A stretch of DNA of 64,000 nucleotides from assembly GCF_010731855.1 (NCBI RefSeq), contig NZ_AP022620.1, positions 3,844,001 through 3,908,000 on the forward strand, written 5' to 3'. A program made the position numbers and the translations under genes. The notes beneath the pieces are model-generated. The model saw nothing but the letters and a program-made list of their open reading frames with translations, was not told where the DNA came from and did not search any database. Of this stretch, positions 45,664 to 56,304 are shown one piece after another. The stretch's first letter is position 1. The number at the start of each line of letters is the position of its first letter. The stretch is from Mycolicibacterium anyangense (lineage in GTDB: Bacteria; Actinomycetota; Actinomycetes; Mycobacteriales; Mycobacteriaceae).

Positions 45664-46982
45664 TCAGCCCACCAGCCGGGCGATCGAGCGCAGCGGGATG
45701 TGCAACCAGCTCGGCCGGTAGCGGGCCTCGTAGGCCGCCTCGTACACCGCCTTGTCGAGTTCGTAGGCCGACAACACCGCAGACTGATCTCGCGGGTCGG
45801 TCTGCGATTCCGACGCGTACCCGTCGCAGAACGAGGCGCAGTTACGGTCCACCCACTCCTTGGCCCGCGCCGCCAGTTGCCGGTCGGCGGTCTGGTCCAC
45901 CAGCTGCTGATACGCCGCGTATTCGAACGAGCGCAGCATGCCGGCGACATCCCGCAACGGCGAGTCAGGCTTGCGCCGGGCCTCCAGCGGCTGCCCCGGT
46001 TCACCTTCGAAGTCGATCAGCAGCCAGCGTTCCGGAGTTCGCAACACCTGTCCCAGGTGCAGGTCGCCGTGCACCCGCTGTACGGTGATCGGCTCGTCGG
46101 CCAGTTTGGCGTAGCGCTCTTCGATCGCCGGCACATAGTCGGCGAGTTCGGCCACCGCGGCTGCGGCGGTCGAAAGCCGTTCGCGCATCACGTCGATCGG
46201 CAACACCGTTGTCGACGTACCGAGCTCGGTGGCCAGGGTCGCGTGTACCGAGGCGACAGCCTCGCCCAAACGGTAGGCCTCCCCGGCGAAATCCCCGCCG
46301 ACCTCGTAGGCGTACAGGTCGCCCTCGGCATACAGATCGCGGGTACTGGCCGTCGCCATATCCCAGCCCTCGGCGGAGTTGGCGGCGTAGGCGGCCACCA
46401 TGCCCAGCGGGCACGTCTGCTCGCCGTCCACCGTGTCGAATGTCCCGAGAAGCCTTGCCACATGGACATTTCCGGCTCTGCCCAGCACCCGGTTGAGTTC
46501 GATGTCCGGATTGATGCCACACGCCACCCGCCGGAACACCTTCAGAATCGCCTGATCTTCGAAGACCACGCTGGTGTTGCTCTGCTCGGCGTCGGAGACC
46601 CGGGGCGCGGCATCCACCGGCAACTCCACACCGGGCTCGCGGGTGAACGTGACATCGCCGATGGTGGCCGACGAGTCGATCAGCGACAGCAGGAACCGGG
46701 CGGCGGCCGGATCGTAGAGCGCATCGTAGGCGGTGTGATCGCCGACCGAACCGACGGTTGCGACGGTGCCGTACTCGGACACCGGAGCTGAATCCCATTG
46801 CACCAGAACTTGATAGCGTTCCGTAGTGTCGTTGGTGTAGTTGACGTCGAGCAGCAGCAACTCCAGCTGGTCACGCAGCCCCACCACCACTGCAGGGTGC
46901 ACCGCAGCGATCTCGCGTCCACGGCCGGCATACCAGCGCTGGGTGGGCAGCCACTCGGCCCAGGGGAGGTGCTGCGGCGAAC

Positions 46983-46986
<4 letters not shown>
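45664..46986 (-). CDS. mak: Maltokinase (Mak/Pep2)
   Basis: 440 residues, beginning P-W-A-E-W-L-P-x-Q-R-W-Y, the hallmark of the maltokinase N-terminal cap. The kinase fold follows: [11 protein letters not shown] (catalytic Asp) near 305 and I-D-F-E-G-E-P (metal-binding Asp) near 325. It phosphorylates maltose with ATP to maltose-1-phosphate, the donor for GlgE in alpha-glucan synthesis. It overlaps the treS stop by four bases and is M. tuberculosis Rv0127. M. tuberculosis TreS and Mak form a complex. GlgE and GlgB are not in the window. Confidence 0.94.
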
Positions 46987-48737
<1,751 letters not shown>

Positions 48738-48811
48738 CTACGTTTCACTACCCCACACTGGCCGAACCGAATCACACCGCCGCCGAGCGTGCGCCAAGAG
48801 TTCGTCACAGC

Positions 48812-48833
48812 GGCGTGTCGGCGTGCAGACACG
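48812..48833 (-). terminator. Hairpin after the quinone oxidoreductase gene
   Basis: Perfect 7-bp arms GCGTGTC (48812-48818) and GACACGC (48827-48833) flank an 8-base loop, 13 bp past the stop of the minus-strand oxidoreductase and about 75 bp upstream of treS. Likely a terminator separating the two transcripts. Confidence 0.5.
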
Positions 48834-48845
48834 CACGGTCGAGCG

Positions 48846-49820
48846 TCAATCCCGCACGCGCACTACAACTTTGCCCTTGGCGGTGCGGTTTTCCAGCGAC
48901 GCCACCGCGGCGGCGGCCTCTTCGAAAGGGTAGACCTCAGGCTGGGGGACGGCCAGTTGACCGGAGGTGAGCAGGGCGGCCAGGCCGTCCCACTCCTGCG
49001 CCAGCGCGCCCGGGTGCGTCATGGTCCAGGCACCCCATCCGACGCCGACGACGTCGATGTTGTTCAGCAGCAGCCGGTTGACCTTGACAGTCGGGATCTC
49101 ACCGCCGGTGAAGCCGACGACCAGCAGCCGTCCGCCGGGCGCCAGCGAGCGCAGCGAGTCGGTGAAGCGGTCGCCGCCCACCGGGTCCATGACGATGTCG
49201 ACGCCCTTGCCACTGGTCAGTTCGGCGACGGCGTCCTTGAACCCGTCGACCAGCACGACGTCGGTGGCGCCGGCAGCCCTGGCCACCTCGGCCTTGTCCT
49301 CAGTGCTGACCACGGCGATCACCCGGCTCGCGCCCAGTGCCGGGGCCAGCCGCAGGGTCGAGGTGCCGATACCGCCAGCCGCGCCGTGCACCAGTACCGA
49401 CTCGCCCTTGGCCAGCCGACCACGTTCGGTGAGCGCGAAGTACACGGTGAGGTCGTTGAACAACAGGCCCGCGCCCGCCTCGAAGCTGACATTGTCGGGC
49501 AACGGGAACGCCCGCTCGGGCGTGAGCACCGCGGTCTCGGCCATCGCTCCGGCGATCAGGGTCAGACCGACCACCCGGTCACCCGCCTTGACCGCGGCGC
49601 CCTCCGGCGCAGAGCGCACCACACCGGCGACCTCGGCGCCGAGGGTGAACGGCAGTTCCGGCTTGTACTGGTAGAGACCGCGGGTCAGCAGCGCATCGGG
49701 GAAAGCCACCCCGGCGGCGTAGACGTCGACCACGACGCCGCCCTCGGCGGCCGGTTCGTCGATCTCGACAACCTGCACTGATTCCGGGCCGCTGAGTTCG
49801 GTCACTCTGATCGCACGCAT
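48846..49820 (-). CDS. NADPH:quinone oxidoreductase, zinc-independent MDR family
   Basis: 324 residues with the medium-chain reductase layout: GroES-like N-terminal domain, then a nucleotide-binding domain with the Rossmann motif V-H-G-A-A-G-G-I-G-T-S (about 144-154). It lacks the Cys and His zinc ligands, as expected of quinone oxidoreductase/crotonase-reductase types. Probable reaction is NADPH-dependent reduction of quinones or enoyl compounds. It is 18 bp downstream of the Gre-like gene and so may share its transcript. Confidence 0.9.
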   Translation of the reverse strand: MRAIRVTELSGPESVQVVEIDEPAAEGGVVVDVYAAGVAFPDALLTRGLYQYKPELPFTLGAEVAGVVRSAPEGAAVKAGDRVVGLTLIAGAMAETAVLTPERAFPLPDNVSFEAGAGLLFNDLTVYFALTERGRLAKGESVLVHGAAGGIGTSTLRLAPALGASRVIAVVSTEDKAEVARAAGATDVVLVDGFKDAVAELTSGKGVDIVMDPVGGDRFTDSLRSLAPGGRLLVVGFTGGEIPTVKVNRLLLNNIDVVGVGWGAWTMTHPGALAQEWDGLAALLTSGQLAVPQPEVYPFEEAAAAVASLENRTAKGKVVVRVRD

Positions 49821-49838
49821 GGCCGTCAGTGTTGCACG

Positions 49839-50306
49839 CTACTTCGGCACCTCGATGGCCAGCAGCTCGACCTGCAGCTCACCCCGCGGAGTGGAGTAGG
49901 TGACGGTGTCGCCGGCGCTGCGCCCGAACAGCGCCAGACCGAGCGGACTGTCCGCGGTCAGTGTGCTGTCCTCCGCACCGGCCGGCGTCTCCTCGAGATA
50001 GTTGATCACCCGCATGCGCACCGGCTCGTCGCCGGGAAAGCGCACCGTGACCTTGGTGCCGTTGGGCAGTTGACCTGGCACGTCGGCGTTTCCGCCGGCG
50101 AGGAGCCAGGCCAGCCGGCCGATCTGCTCATCGATACCGGCCAGGTCCTCGGCACGCTGCAGTGCGTCGGCGGCGTCGCCTCGGTCACCGACGGTGTCGG
50201 CGTCCCCTTGCAGCTCGGCCCGCATCTGGTCGCGCCGCTGCCGCAGTTCGGCGAGTTCGCCCTCCAGGCGGTCGCGTTCCTGCGCGTCGAAGTTCGTCTC
50301 GCTCAT
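49839..50306 (-). CDS. GreA/GreB-fold RNA polymerase-binding protein (Rv3788-like)
   Basis: 155 residues: N-terminal coiled coil (about 5-75) rich in Arg/Glu with D-A-Q-E-R-D-R-L-E-G-E-L-A-E-L-R-Q-R-R-D, and a C-terminal FKBP-like Gre domain (80-150) ending T-Y-S-T-P-x-G-x-x-Q-V-E-L-L-A-I. True Gre factors carry two acids (D-x-x-E) at the coiled-coil tip for RNA cleavage; here the tip reads G-D-A-D-T-V-G-D-R-G-D-A, so cleavage activity is uncertain. It resembles M. tuberculosis Rv3788, a Gre homologue reported to inhibit transcription. Often mislabelled as nucleoside diphosphate kinase regulator. Confidence 0.85.
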   Translation of the reverse strand: MSETNFDAQERDRLEGELAELRQRRDQMRAELQGDADTVGDRGDAADALQRAEDLAGIDEQIGRLAWLLAGGNADVPGQLPNGTKVTVRFPGDEPVRMRVINYLEETPAGAEDSTLTADSPLGLALFGRSAGDTVTYSTPRGELQVELLAIEVPK

Positions 50307-50474
50307 GATCGACAAGCTACCTCTGCACCGGGGTCGCAACACTGCGTTTTGTTTGGGCCATGGGCCCGGGGGTACCGCAGCGGAACATGTTGACCTCGCT
50401 GCCCTCGGCGGCGAATGGGGGTGGACTCGATCGCGCCAACGTGCCGGCCGCGGCGAGCGCGGTATCGTGCCGAC

Positions 50475-51281
50475 GTGGCATCCCGTGATCATGGCGACCC
50501 TGGCGACGCCCCTTCGGTGCCGCCGCCCCTGACCTCCGTCGTCGACGAGACGCGGCCGTCGGCCGCCGAGGAAGCCCGCACCATCGCCGCGTCCACCAAC
50601 ACCGGGGTGCTGGCGAGCCTGACCACCTCCGGTGATCCGTGGGCTTCGTTCGTCACCTACGGCCTGCTGGACGGCGCACCGGTGCTGTGTGTCTCGCACA
50701 TGGCCGAGCACGGGCGCAACCTCGCCCATGATCACCGCGCCAGCCTGGCGATCGTGGCACCGACCACCGAGACCGATCCCTTGGCCAGCGGCCGGATCAC
50801 GCTGGCCGGGGTGGTCGAGCACCCGGTCGGCGATGAGCTGGCGGCAGCGCGCGAGGCGCACCTCGAGGCGGTCGCGGCGGCCAAGTACTACATCGACTAC
50901 TCGGACTTCGCCCTGTGGGTGCTGCGTGTGCAGCGGGTCCGCTGGGTCGGCGGCTACGGCCGGATGGATTCGGCGACGGCAGCGGCCTACTGCGCTGCCA
51001 CACCGGATCCGGTGCGGCCACATGCTGCCGGTGCGATCGCCCATCTGAACGCCGACCATGCCGACTCGCTGGCGGCGATGGCGCGGGTGCTGGGCGGCTA
51101 CCCCGACGCCACCGCAGCGGTGTGCACCGGCATCGACCGGTACGGACTGGACTTGCGGGTCAGCACCCCACGTGGGCCGGCGGCCGCCTACACCCGCGTC
51201 GGGTTCGGTAGAGCGTTGGATTCCGCTGACGAATTGCGTTCGGCGACAGTGGAACTCACTGCCCAAGCCCGCAAAAGCTAA
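50475..51281 (+). CDS. PNPOx-like / DUF2470 (HugZ-type) protein
   Basis: 268 residues from GTG 50475. Residues 20-165 form a split-barrel flavin- or heme-binding domain as in pyridoxamine-phosphate oxidase and HugZ (T-G-V-L-A-S-L-T-T-S-G-D-P-W-A-S and V-R-W-V-G-G-Y-G-R-M). Residues 185-260 are a DUF2470 domain with H-L-N-A-D-H-A-D-S-L, typical of HugZ/HutZ heme-utilisation enzymes and chloroplast homologues. Heme degradation or storage is a reasonable hypothesis; ligand residues were not verified. Confidence 0.82.
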   Translation: MASRDHGDPGDAPSVPPPLTSVVDETRPSAAEEARTIAASTNTGVLASLTTSGDPWASFVTYGLLDGAPVLCVSHMAEHGRNLAHDHRASLAIVAPTTETDPLASGRITLAGVVEHPVGDELAAAREAHLEAVAAAKYYIDYSDFALWVLRVQRVRWVGGYGRMDSATAAAYCAATPDPVRPHAAGAIAHLNADHADSLAAMARVLGGYPDATAAVCTGIDRYGLDLRVSTPRGPAAAYTRVGFGRALDSADELRSATVELTAQARKS

Positions 51282-51330
51282 CCACCGAGCTCGGAAAGCG
51301 CCGAATCCAGCACCGGGTCGTCGGCGGTGA

Positions 51331-51534
51331 TCACGCGCCACGCCCGGTGCTCTGCTGCAACTCGTCGATGAGCGCGGAGGCTTGGGCCTTGGTGAGGTGC
51401 GCCGGCACCTCGAGGCCGGCCTCCTGGGCCAGCGTGCCCAGGTAGCTGCGCTGTGGTCCGGTCATGGGTTCATCACCGGTGACCCAGTCGGACTGGTCCT
51501 TGGTGGGGTTCTCCTGCGGCGCGCGATCGCTCAT
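51331..51534 (-). CDS. DUF3072 small protein
   Basis: 67 residues from ATG 51534 (an in-frame start eight codons upstream is less likely). Motifs D-W-V-T-G-D-E-P-M-T-G-P-Q-R-S-Y-L-G-T-L and L-T-K-A-Q-A-S-A-L-I-D-E-L-Q are the DUF3072 signature, seen widely in actinobacteria. It is a SAP-like helical fold by appearance. No role is known; the gene is isolated. Confidence 0.8.
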   Translation of the reverse strand: MSDRAPQENPTKDQSDWVTGDEPMTGPQRSYLGTLAQEAGLEVPAHLTKAQASALIDELQQSTGRGA

Positions 51535-51588
51535 ATCGCTACCTATGCCCACCGGCATCGGGGTGTAAGCCTGTGCCGTCGAAGTTTC

Positions 51589-52599
51589 CTATACCGGCGC
51601 GGTCCGGTTGAGCGCCAGCGCGAGGAAGGTCGCGATGGTCGCGAACAGCACCGCCACTCGCAACCAACCGGTTCCAGCCGGGGCGCTGATGGTCTGATAG
51701 CCGACCTGTTCGAGCACCGAGGAGTAGCTCTTGTCCAGCTCGGCGACGTTGCTGGCGGTGTAGTGCTGGCCGCCGGACAGCTCGGCGATGCGCTTCATCT
51801 GCGTGCCGTCGACGGGGACCGGAACATGGTCGTCCTTGAGCGTGACCACTCCGGTCGGCGTGCCGAAAGTGATGGTGGAGATCGGGATCCCCTGGTCTTT
51901 GGCCGCACGCGCGGCCGTGAACGCACCCCGCGGGTTGTCCTGATTCGCCGGCTTGTTGGCCCCACCGTCGGACAGCAGCACGATGCGTGCCGGCGGTGGC
52001 GTCGCGTTCCCGGCCGTCAGGACGGTGTTGACGGTCTTGATGGAGTCAAGCGCGGTGAAGATGGCTTCACCGGTGGCGGTGGAGTTATCGGTCTGCAGGT
52101 TGTCCAGGGCCGCGATGGTGGCGCTGTGATCCGGTGTCGGCGAGACCAGCAGATTGACGTTGCCGGAGAACGACACCAGACCCAAATTCACCCCCGGCGT
52201 CAACTGTTGGGCGAACTGCTTGGCCGCGTCCTGGGCTGCCCGCAACCGCGTCGGCGGCACGTCCTTGGCTTGCATGGATTGCGACACGTCGATGAGCAGC
52301 ATCACCACCGCGCGATTGCGTGGGATCCGCACGCTGTGCATCGGTCCGGCGAGCGCGAAGACCAGCATCAGCAGGGCGACGGACGCCAGCGCGATGGGCA
52401 CGTGCCGGAGCACCCCGCGCCGCCGGGACGACACCGCGCCGAGCAGGGCCGAATCGCTGTATCGGCGCAGCCGCCGGCGCCGCTGCACCTGCGCGACCAC
52501 GTACAGCGCGACCAGGGCCGCAGGCACCACTGCCAGCAGCAGGTACATCGGGTGCGCCAGACCCGACAGGGTCAGCGTCCCGATTCCGGGCAGCGTCAT
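51589..52599 (-). CDS. VWA-domain membrane protein (Rv1481-like), copy 1
   Basis: 336 residues. Two N-terminal transmembrane helices (about 18-37 and 64-85), a von Willebrand A domain (95-300) with MIDAS D-V-S-Q-S-M, and a C-terminal helix (310-330). It closely resembles M. tuberculosis Rv1481, which belongs to a MoxR-DUF58-VWA cluster. No MoxR ATPase or DUF58 gene is present here. A paralogue is encoded divergently 206 bp away. MoxR/VWA systems assist assembly of other proteins; the client is unknown. Confidence 0.85.
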   Translation of the reverse strand: MTLPGIGTLTLSGLAHPMYLLLAVVPAALVALYVVAQVQRRRRLRRYSDSALLGAVSSRRRGVLRHVPIALASVALLMLVFALAGPMHSVRIPRNRAVVMLLIDVSQSMQAKDVPPTRLRAAQDAAKQFAQQLTPGVNLGLVSFSGNVNLLVSPTPDHSATIAALDNLQTDNSTATGEAIFTALDSIKTVNTVLTAGNATPPPARIVLLSDGGANKPANQDNPRGAFTAARAAKDQGIPISTITFGTPTGVVTLKDDHVPVPVDGTQMKRIAELSGGQHYTASNVAELDKSYSSVLEQVGYQTISAPAGTGWLRVAVLFATIATFLALALNRTAPV

Positions 52600-52732
52600 C
52601 GCAGGGACCCGGCCCTGGAGTACATCTCGGCACCGGCAGTCACGGCAGAACCACTCCGACCCTCCTGATCGCTCACGGCGAATCCGCAGCCAACGTGGCT
52701 ACCGTGTCTTTGTACCGATCTTCGCTGAGAAG

Positions 52733-52756
52733 AACTCGGGTCGAAACTCGGGTCGA
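52733..52756 (+). repeat. 12-bp tandem repeat in the VWA divergent promoter region
   Basis: AACTCGGGTCGA occurs twice in direct contact (52733-52744, 52745-52756) between the two divergently transcribed VWA genes, 50 bp before the plus-strand start. Exact tandem copies in a 206-bp promoter region suggest a regulator site or recent duplication. Confidence 0.5.
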
Positions 52757-52805
52757 AGAGGAAGGCAGCAGCGATGGTGTGCTTGGTGGCGAGGAGCCCC
52801 GGGGC

Positions 52806-53822
52806 GTGGACCGGAGCCGTCCGTCGGTGAATTCACTGTCGGTGTCGGGGTTCGCCAGCGCGTGGTTCTTCCTGTACTTCGCCATCATCGCCGCAGTGGT
52901 GGCGGTATACGTCCTGATTCAGCGGGCCAGGAACCGCCGGGTGCTGCGGTTTGCCAACATGGAGTTGCTCGAGCAGGTCGCGGCGGGCCGAAAGCCGCGT
53001 CGATGGCGGCATCTGCCGGTGGCCCTCCTGGTGGCCGCGTTGGCACTGCTGACCACGGCCATGGCGGGCCCCACCCACGATGTGCGGATCCCCCGCAATC
53101 GCGCCGTGGTGATGCTGCTCATCGACGTGTCGGAATCGATGGCGGCCACCGATGTCGCCCCGAGCCGGATCGAAGCCGCGCGGGAAGCCGGCAAGCATTT
53201 CGCCGACATGCTCACGCCGGGGATCAACCTCGGGCTGGTGAAGTTCTCCTCCGGTGCCACCCTGCTGGTGGCTCCCACGACCGACCATGAGCAGGTCAAG
53301 GCCGCGATAGACAAGCTGGTTCCCGAGCCGCGGACGGCGACCGGCGAGGGCATCTTCACCGCGCTGCAGGCGATCGCGACCACCGGTGCGGTGATGGGTG
53401 GCGCCGACGGGCCGCCGCCGGGTCGGATCGTGCTGGAGTCCGACGGCAAGGAGACCGTCCCGCCGGATCTGGAGGCACCGCGCGGGGCGTTCACCGCCGC
53501 GCGGGCGGCCAAGGAGCAGGGCGTCCAGATCTCCACGATCTCCTTCGGCACCAAGAACGGCGTTGTCGAGATCGACGGCCAGTCGATTCCGGTTCCCACC
53601 GACGACGAATCGCTGGCCCGGATCGCCGAACTCAGTGGCGGCGAGGCGTTTCAAGCCAGCAGCCTCGAAGAGCTCACCCGGGTGTACTCGACCCTGGATC
53701 AGCAGATCGGCTACCAGGTCATCCAGGGCGATGCGAGCGCGGCCTGGATCGCGCTCGGCGCATTGGCGCTGGCCCTGTCGGTGGCGGCCGGGATAGTGCT
53801 GAACCGCCGACTGCCGGGCTGA
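52806..53822 (+). CDS. VWA-domain membrane protein (Rv1481-like), copy 2
   Basis: 338 residues from GTG 52806, chosen because GAGGAG stands nine bases upstream; a GTG at 52827 is the alternative. Same architecture as copy 1: two N-terminal helices, VWA domain with MIDAS D-V-S-E-S-M, C-terminal helix ending L-N-R-R-L-P-G. Segments such as [19 protein letters not shown] are nearly identical to Rv1481 and to copy 1, so the pair arose by duplication with inversion. Copy 2 looks the closer of the two to Rv1481. Confidence 0.85.
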   Translation: MDRSRPSVNSLSVSGFASAWFFLYFAIIAAVVAVYVLIQRARNRRVLRFANMELLEQVAAGRKPRRWRHLPVALLVAALALLTTAMAGPTHDVRIPRNRAVVMLLIDVSESMAATDVAPSRIEAAREAGKHFADMLTPGINLGLVKFSSGATLLVAPTTDHEQVKAAIDKLVPEPRTATGEGIFTALQAIATTGAVMGGADGPPPGRIVLESDGKETVPPDLEAPRGAFTAARAAKEQGVQISTISFGTKNGVVEIDGQSIPVPTDDESLARIAELSGGEAFQASSLEELTRVYSTLDQQIGYQVIQGDASAAWIALGALALALSVAAGIVLNRRLPG

Positions 53823-53918
53823 GGCATGCCCCGAACGTGCCGTGCGGCCCCAGGCCGCCGCAATTCCCACCACATTGCCAGCTACCGCACAGGTGTCGGC
53901 AGCACCGGCCAGTGCCGG

Positions 53919-55277
53919 TTATGACTCGGCGGCCACCAGGCTGGGTGGGCCGCTGGGCCGGTGGGCCTGGCTGCGCCGGCGGACGATAGCGCGGCCCCCG
54001 GCACCGGGCGCATTGGCGACTCCCCGGGACTGGTAGGGCTCACCCGGCGCACCGGTGGGCTCGAAGCTGAACTCACGCAACAGGGTTCGCAACGTAACGG
54101 TCATCTCCATGTTGGCGAAGGCGGCACCGATGCACCGGCGAATCCCCCCGCCGAACGGAATCCACGCGTAGTTGTCGGGCGGATTACCCAGAAACCGATC
54201 CGGGTCGAAGACCGATGGGTCAGGAAACCGTTCGGCTGACGCGTGCGCCAGGGCGATGCTCACCATGATCACGTGATCTTCCGGAATCACCCACTCGCCC
54301 AATCGAATCCGGGTCAATGTGCGCCGGGAGGTACCGTCGATGACGGGGCGCACCCGCTGCACCTCCCAGATAGTCGCCTGCTGCAGATCCGAGCCACCGG
54401 CGTCGGCCTCGATGGTGAGCCGCTCGAGCAGTCCGGGTTGCCTGCGCACGCGCTCGACCAGCCAGGCCAGCGTGGTGGCCGTGGTCTCGTGGCCGGCGGT
54501 CAACAGGGTCAGCAGTTCGTCGGCGATGTGCCGGTTGGAGATTCGGGAGCCGTCGTCGTAGCGGGCCCGCAGCATCAGCGAGAGCACATCGGCGCGATCC
54601 TCGAAATTCGGATCGGAGCGCGCCTCGGCGATCAGCGAGTCGACGATCTCGTCGTAGCGCTGGCGGTAGCGTCGCATCATGCCGCCAGGACTGCGGGGGC
54701 CGAGGTCCCGGCGGACGAACCGCGGCAGCACCACCAGCCGTGAACCGATCTCCACCGCACGCGGCAGCAGATCGCGCAGTTCGTCTAACGCCGCGCCCTG
54801 TGCACCGAACACGGTGCGCAGGATCGCGTTCAGGGTGATGCGCATCATCGAGGGCAGCGTCTCGAACTCGACCCCCTCAGGCCAGGTGGCGACCTCGCGC
54901 ATCACCTCTTCCTCGATGACGGCTTCGTAGCTGTGCATCCGCTTGCCGTGGAAAGGCGGTACCAGGAGCTTGCGGCGGGCCCGGTGCTCCTCGCCGTCCA
55001 GGCTGAAGGTCGAGCCGGGGCCGAGTACCTCGCCCAGGTTGGTGGCCCGTCCGACGAGGTCGGCGCCGGCGGTGAAGAGGTCCTTGACGAGGTCAGGTTC
55101 GCTGATCAGGACGGTCTTGCCGAAGATCGGCAGGTTCAGCGTGAGAGTTGGCCCGTAACGGCGGGCCAACGAGCCCACCGAGGTGCGCCGGGAGGCGACG
55201 AACGTGATGCCCTGGATCAGCTTGGGCGTCCGCGGCCCCCGGGGAAGCCTGACCGGATCCGTCGTCGCCTGTGCCAT
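53919..55277 (-). CDS. Cytochrome P450, CYP138-like
   Basis: 452 residues from ATG 55277 (GAGGGG seven bases upstream; an ATG six codons earlier is less likely). P450 motifs: I-helix A-G-H-E-T-T near 260, E-V-Q-R (ExxR helix K), and heme loop F-G-G-G-I-R-R-C-I-G with Cys382. Blocks such as P-P-F-H-G-K and L-P-S-M-M-x-I-T-L-N-A-I-L-R match M. tuberculosis CYP138 (Rv0136), whose neighbour Rv0135c is a TetR, as here. Substrate unknown. Two tandem palindromes lie just upstream and probably bind a TetR repressor. Confidence 0.92.
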   Translation of the reverse strand: MAQATTDPVRLPRGPRTPKLIQGITFVASRRTSVGSLARRYGPTLTLNLPIFGKTVLISEPDLVKDLFTAGADLVGRATNLGEVLGPGSTFSLDGEEHRARRKLLVPPFHGKRMHSYEAVIEEEVMREVATWPEGVEFETLPSMMRITLNAILRTVFGAQGAALDELRDLLPRAVEIGSRLVVLPRFVRRDLGPRSPGGMMRRYRQRYDEIVDSLIAEARSDPNFEDRADVLSLMLRARYDDGSRISNRHIADELLTLLTAGHETTATTLAWLVERVRRQPGLLERLTIEADAGGSDLQQATIWEVQRVRPVIDGTSRRTLTRIRLGEWVIPEDHVIMVSIALAHASAERFPDPSVFDPDRFLGNPPDNYAWIPFGGGIRRCIGAAFANMEMTVTLRTLLREFSFEPTGAPGEPYQSRGVANAPGAGGRAIVRRRSQAHRPSGPPSLVAAES

Positions 55278-55297
55278 CGGGTTACCCCTCGTCATCT

Positions 55298-55337
55298 CGG
55301 TACATCGCTGTACCAGGCACGGTACGCCGCTGTACCG
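55298..55337. promoter_or_regulatory. Double palindromic operator upstream of the P450
   Basis: Two copies of CGGTAC-N2-CGCT-GTACC (55298-55314 and 55320-55337) are arranged as direct repeats with a 22-bp period, about two helical turns, starting 21 bp before the P450 ATG. Each copy is itself an inverted repeat (GGTAC/GTACC). This is the geometry of cooperative TetR dimers. The site also faces the divergent small gene at 55416. Confidence 0.7.
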
Positions 55338-55415
55338 AGGGGCACAACCCGGGCGCCCTCGGAACGGCCCAGTACCCTTGGCCAGGGCACTACAGCACTT
55401 CGACGAGGAGGACAG

Positions 55416-55640
55416 ATGGCTGTCAGCGGCGAACGGCAGGCGCTGCGCGAATTCGGCGAGGGGCGCGGCTGGAACACCCGCGAAGCGGACCGTGCCGACG
55501 TCTACTCGCGCGACAAGCACCGGGTCCGGGTCATCTGGCAGGGCGAGGAGGCCATCAGCGGGGCGTCGTTCTTCGACGACGAGATGTACGAGATGTACAC
55601 CCGCGACCTGGACAAGGTTCGCGCCTGGCTCACCCGGTAG
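55416..55640 (+). CDS. Conserved hypothetical protein, 74 residues
   Basis: Starts at ATG 55416 with GAGGAGG upstream. The protein is hydrophilic: R-E-F-G-E-G-R-G-W-N-T-R-E-A-D-R-A-D-V-Y, then V-I-W-Q-G-E-E-A-I-S-G-A-S-F-F-D-D-E-M-Y-E-M and an Arg-rich tail. It looks like a small alpha/beta protein; no family is recognised. It is divergent from the P450 across the double operator and its last 11 bases overlap the convergent TetR gene. Co-regulation with the P450 is plausible. Confidence 0.72.
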   Translation: MAVSGERQALREFGEGRGWNTREADRADVYSRDKHRVRVIWQGEEAISGASFFDDEMYEMYTRDLDKVRAWLTR

Positions 55641-56259
55641 GCCCGAGCAGCGCGATCGCCGCGGCGACCGCCTCCTCGGTGACGTCGCGCATCCGGCCAC
55701 CACTTTCGACGGTCATCGCCGTCAGTTCGCGTAGACCGCCGATCAGCATGATGGCCCGCTGACGGGATACCGTGTTGATGCCGGCGGCATGCAATTCGTC
55801 AGTGTCGCTGAGGGTTTGGATCAGCGTGATGAACGCCTCGGTGACCTGCTTCTGCAACTCGCGGGCCGCCATCCCCAGGGCGGGCAGGTCGCGGATCCAG
55901 CTCAGCATCACTGCCGGCTGCGATTCGGCATTGGCGATCCAGGCTTGGACCGCCTGCCGGATCTGGGTCTCCCACGGCGCCGCCGGGTCAACCGCCGCCG
56001 AGATGACCTGGATCGTCGACCGATTGGTGTCGCCGAGCAGGGCGACCAGGCAGGCCTCCCGGTCGGAGAAGTACTCATAGAAGGTTCGCCGCGAGGTTCG
56101 GGCCCGACGGACGATCTCGGCGACCGTGGTGCCCGAGTAGCCGATGTCGGCGATCGAAGCCGCCATCGCATCGACGAGGCGTTGGCGGGGCGTGACGTCG
56201 GCCGCAGTGGGTGGGTTCGCAGACTGCACCTTCACCGTTTGTACACACCCCCTTCCCAC
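55630..56259 (-). CDS. TetR-family regulator
   Basis: Up to 209 residues; the start is uncertain, with GTG codons at 56259 and 56235 in frame and an AAGGGGG between them. The helix-turn-helix (about 35-65: I-G-Y-S-G-T-T-V-A-E-I-V-R-R-A-R-T-S-R-R-T-F-Y-E-Y-F) is clear. Position near a CYP138-like gene matches the Rv0135c-cyp138 pair of M. tuberculosis, making it the best candidate to bind the double palindrome at 55298-55337. Confidence 0.85.
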   Translation of the reverse strand: MGRGCVQTVKVQSANPPTAADVTPRQRLVDAMAASIADIGYSGTTVAEIVRRARTSRRTFYEYFSDREACLVALLGDTNRSTIQVISAAVDPAAPWETQIRQAVQAWIANAESQPAVMLSWIRDLPALGMAARELQKQVTEAFITLIQTLSDTDELHAAGINTVSRQRAIMLIGGLRELTAMTVESGGRMRDVTEEAVAAAIALLGPTG

Positions 56260-56304
56260 TGCGTGCCGATCGTACGTCCGCCGTGTCCACTAGAGTTCGC
56301 CATC

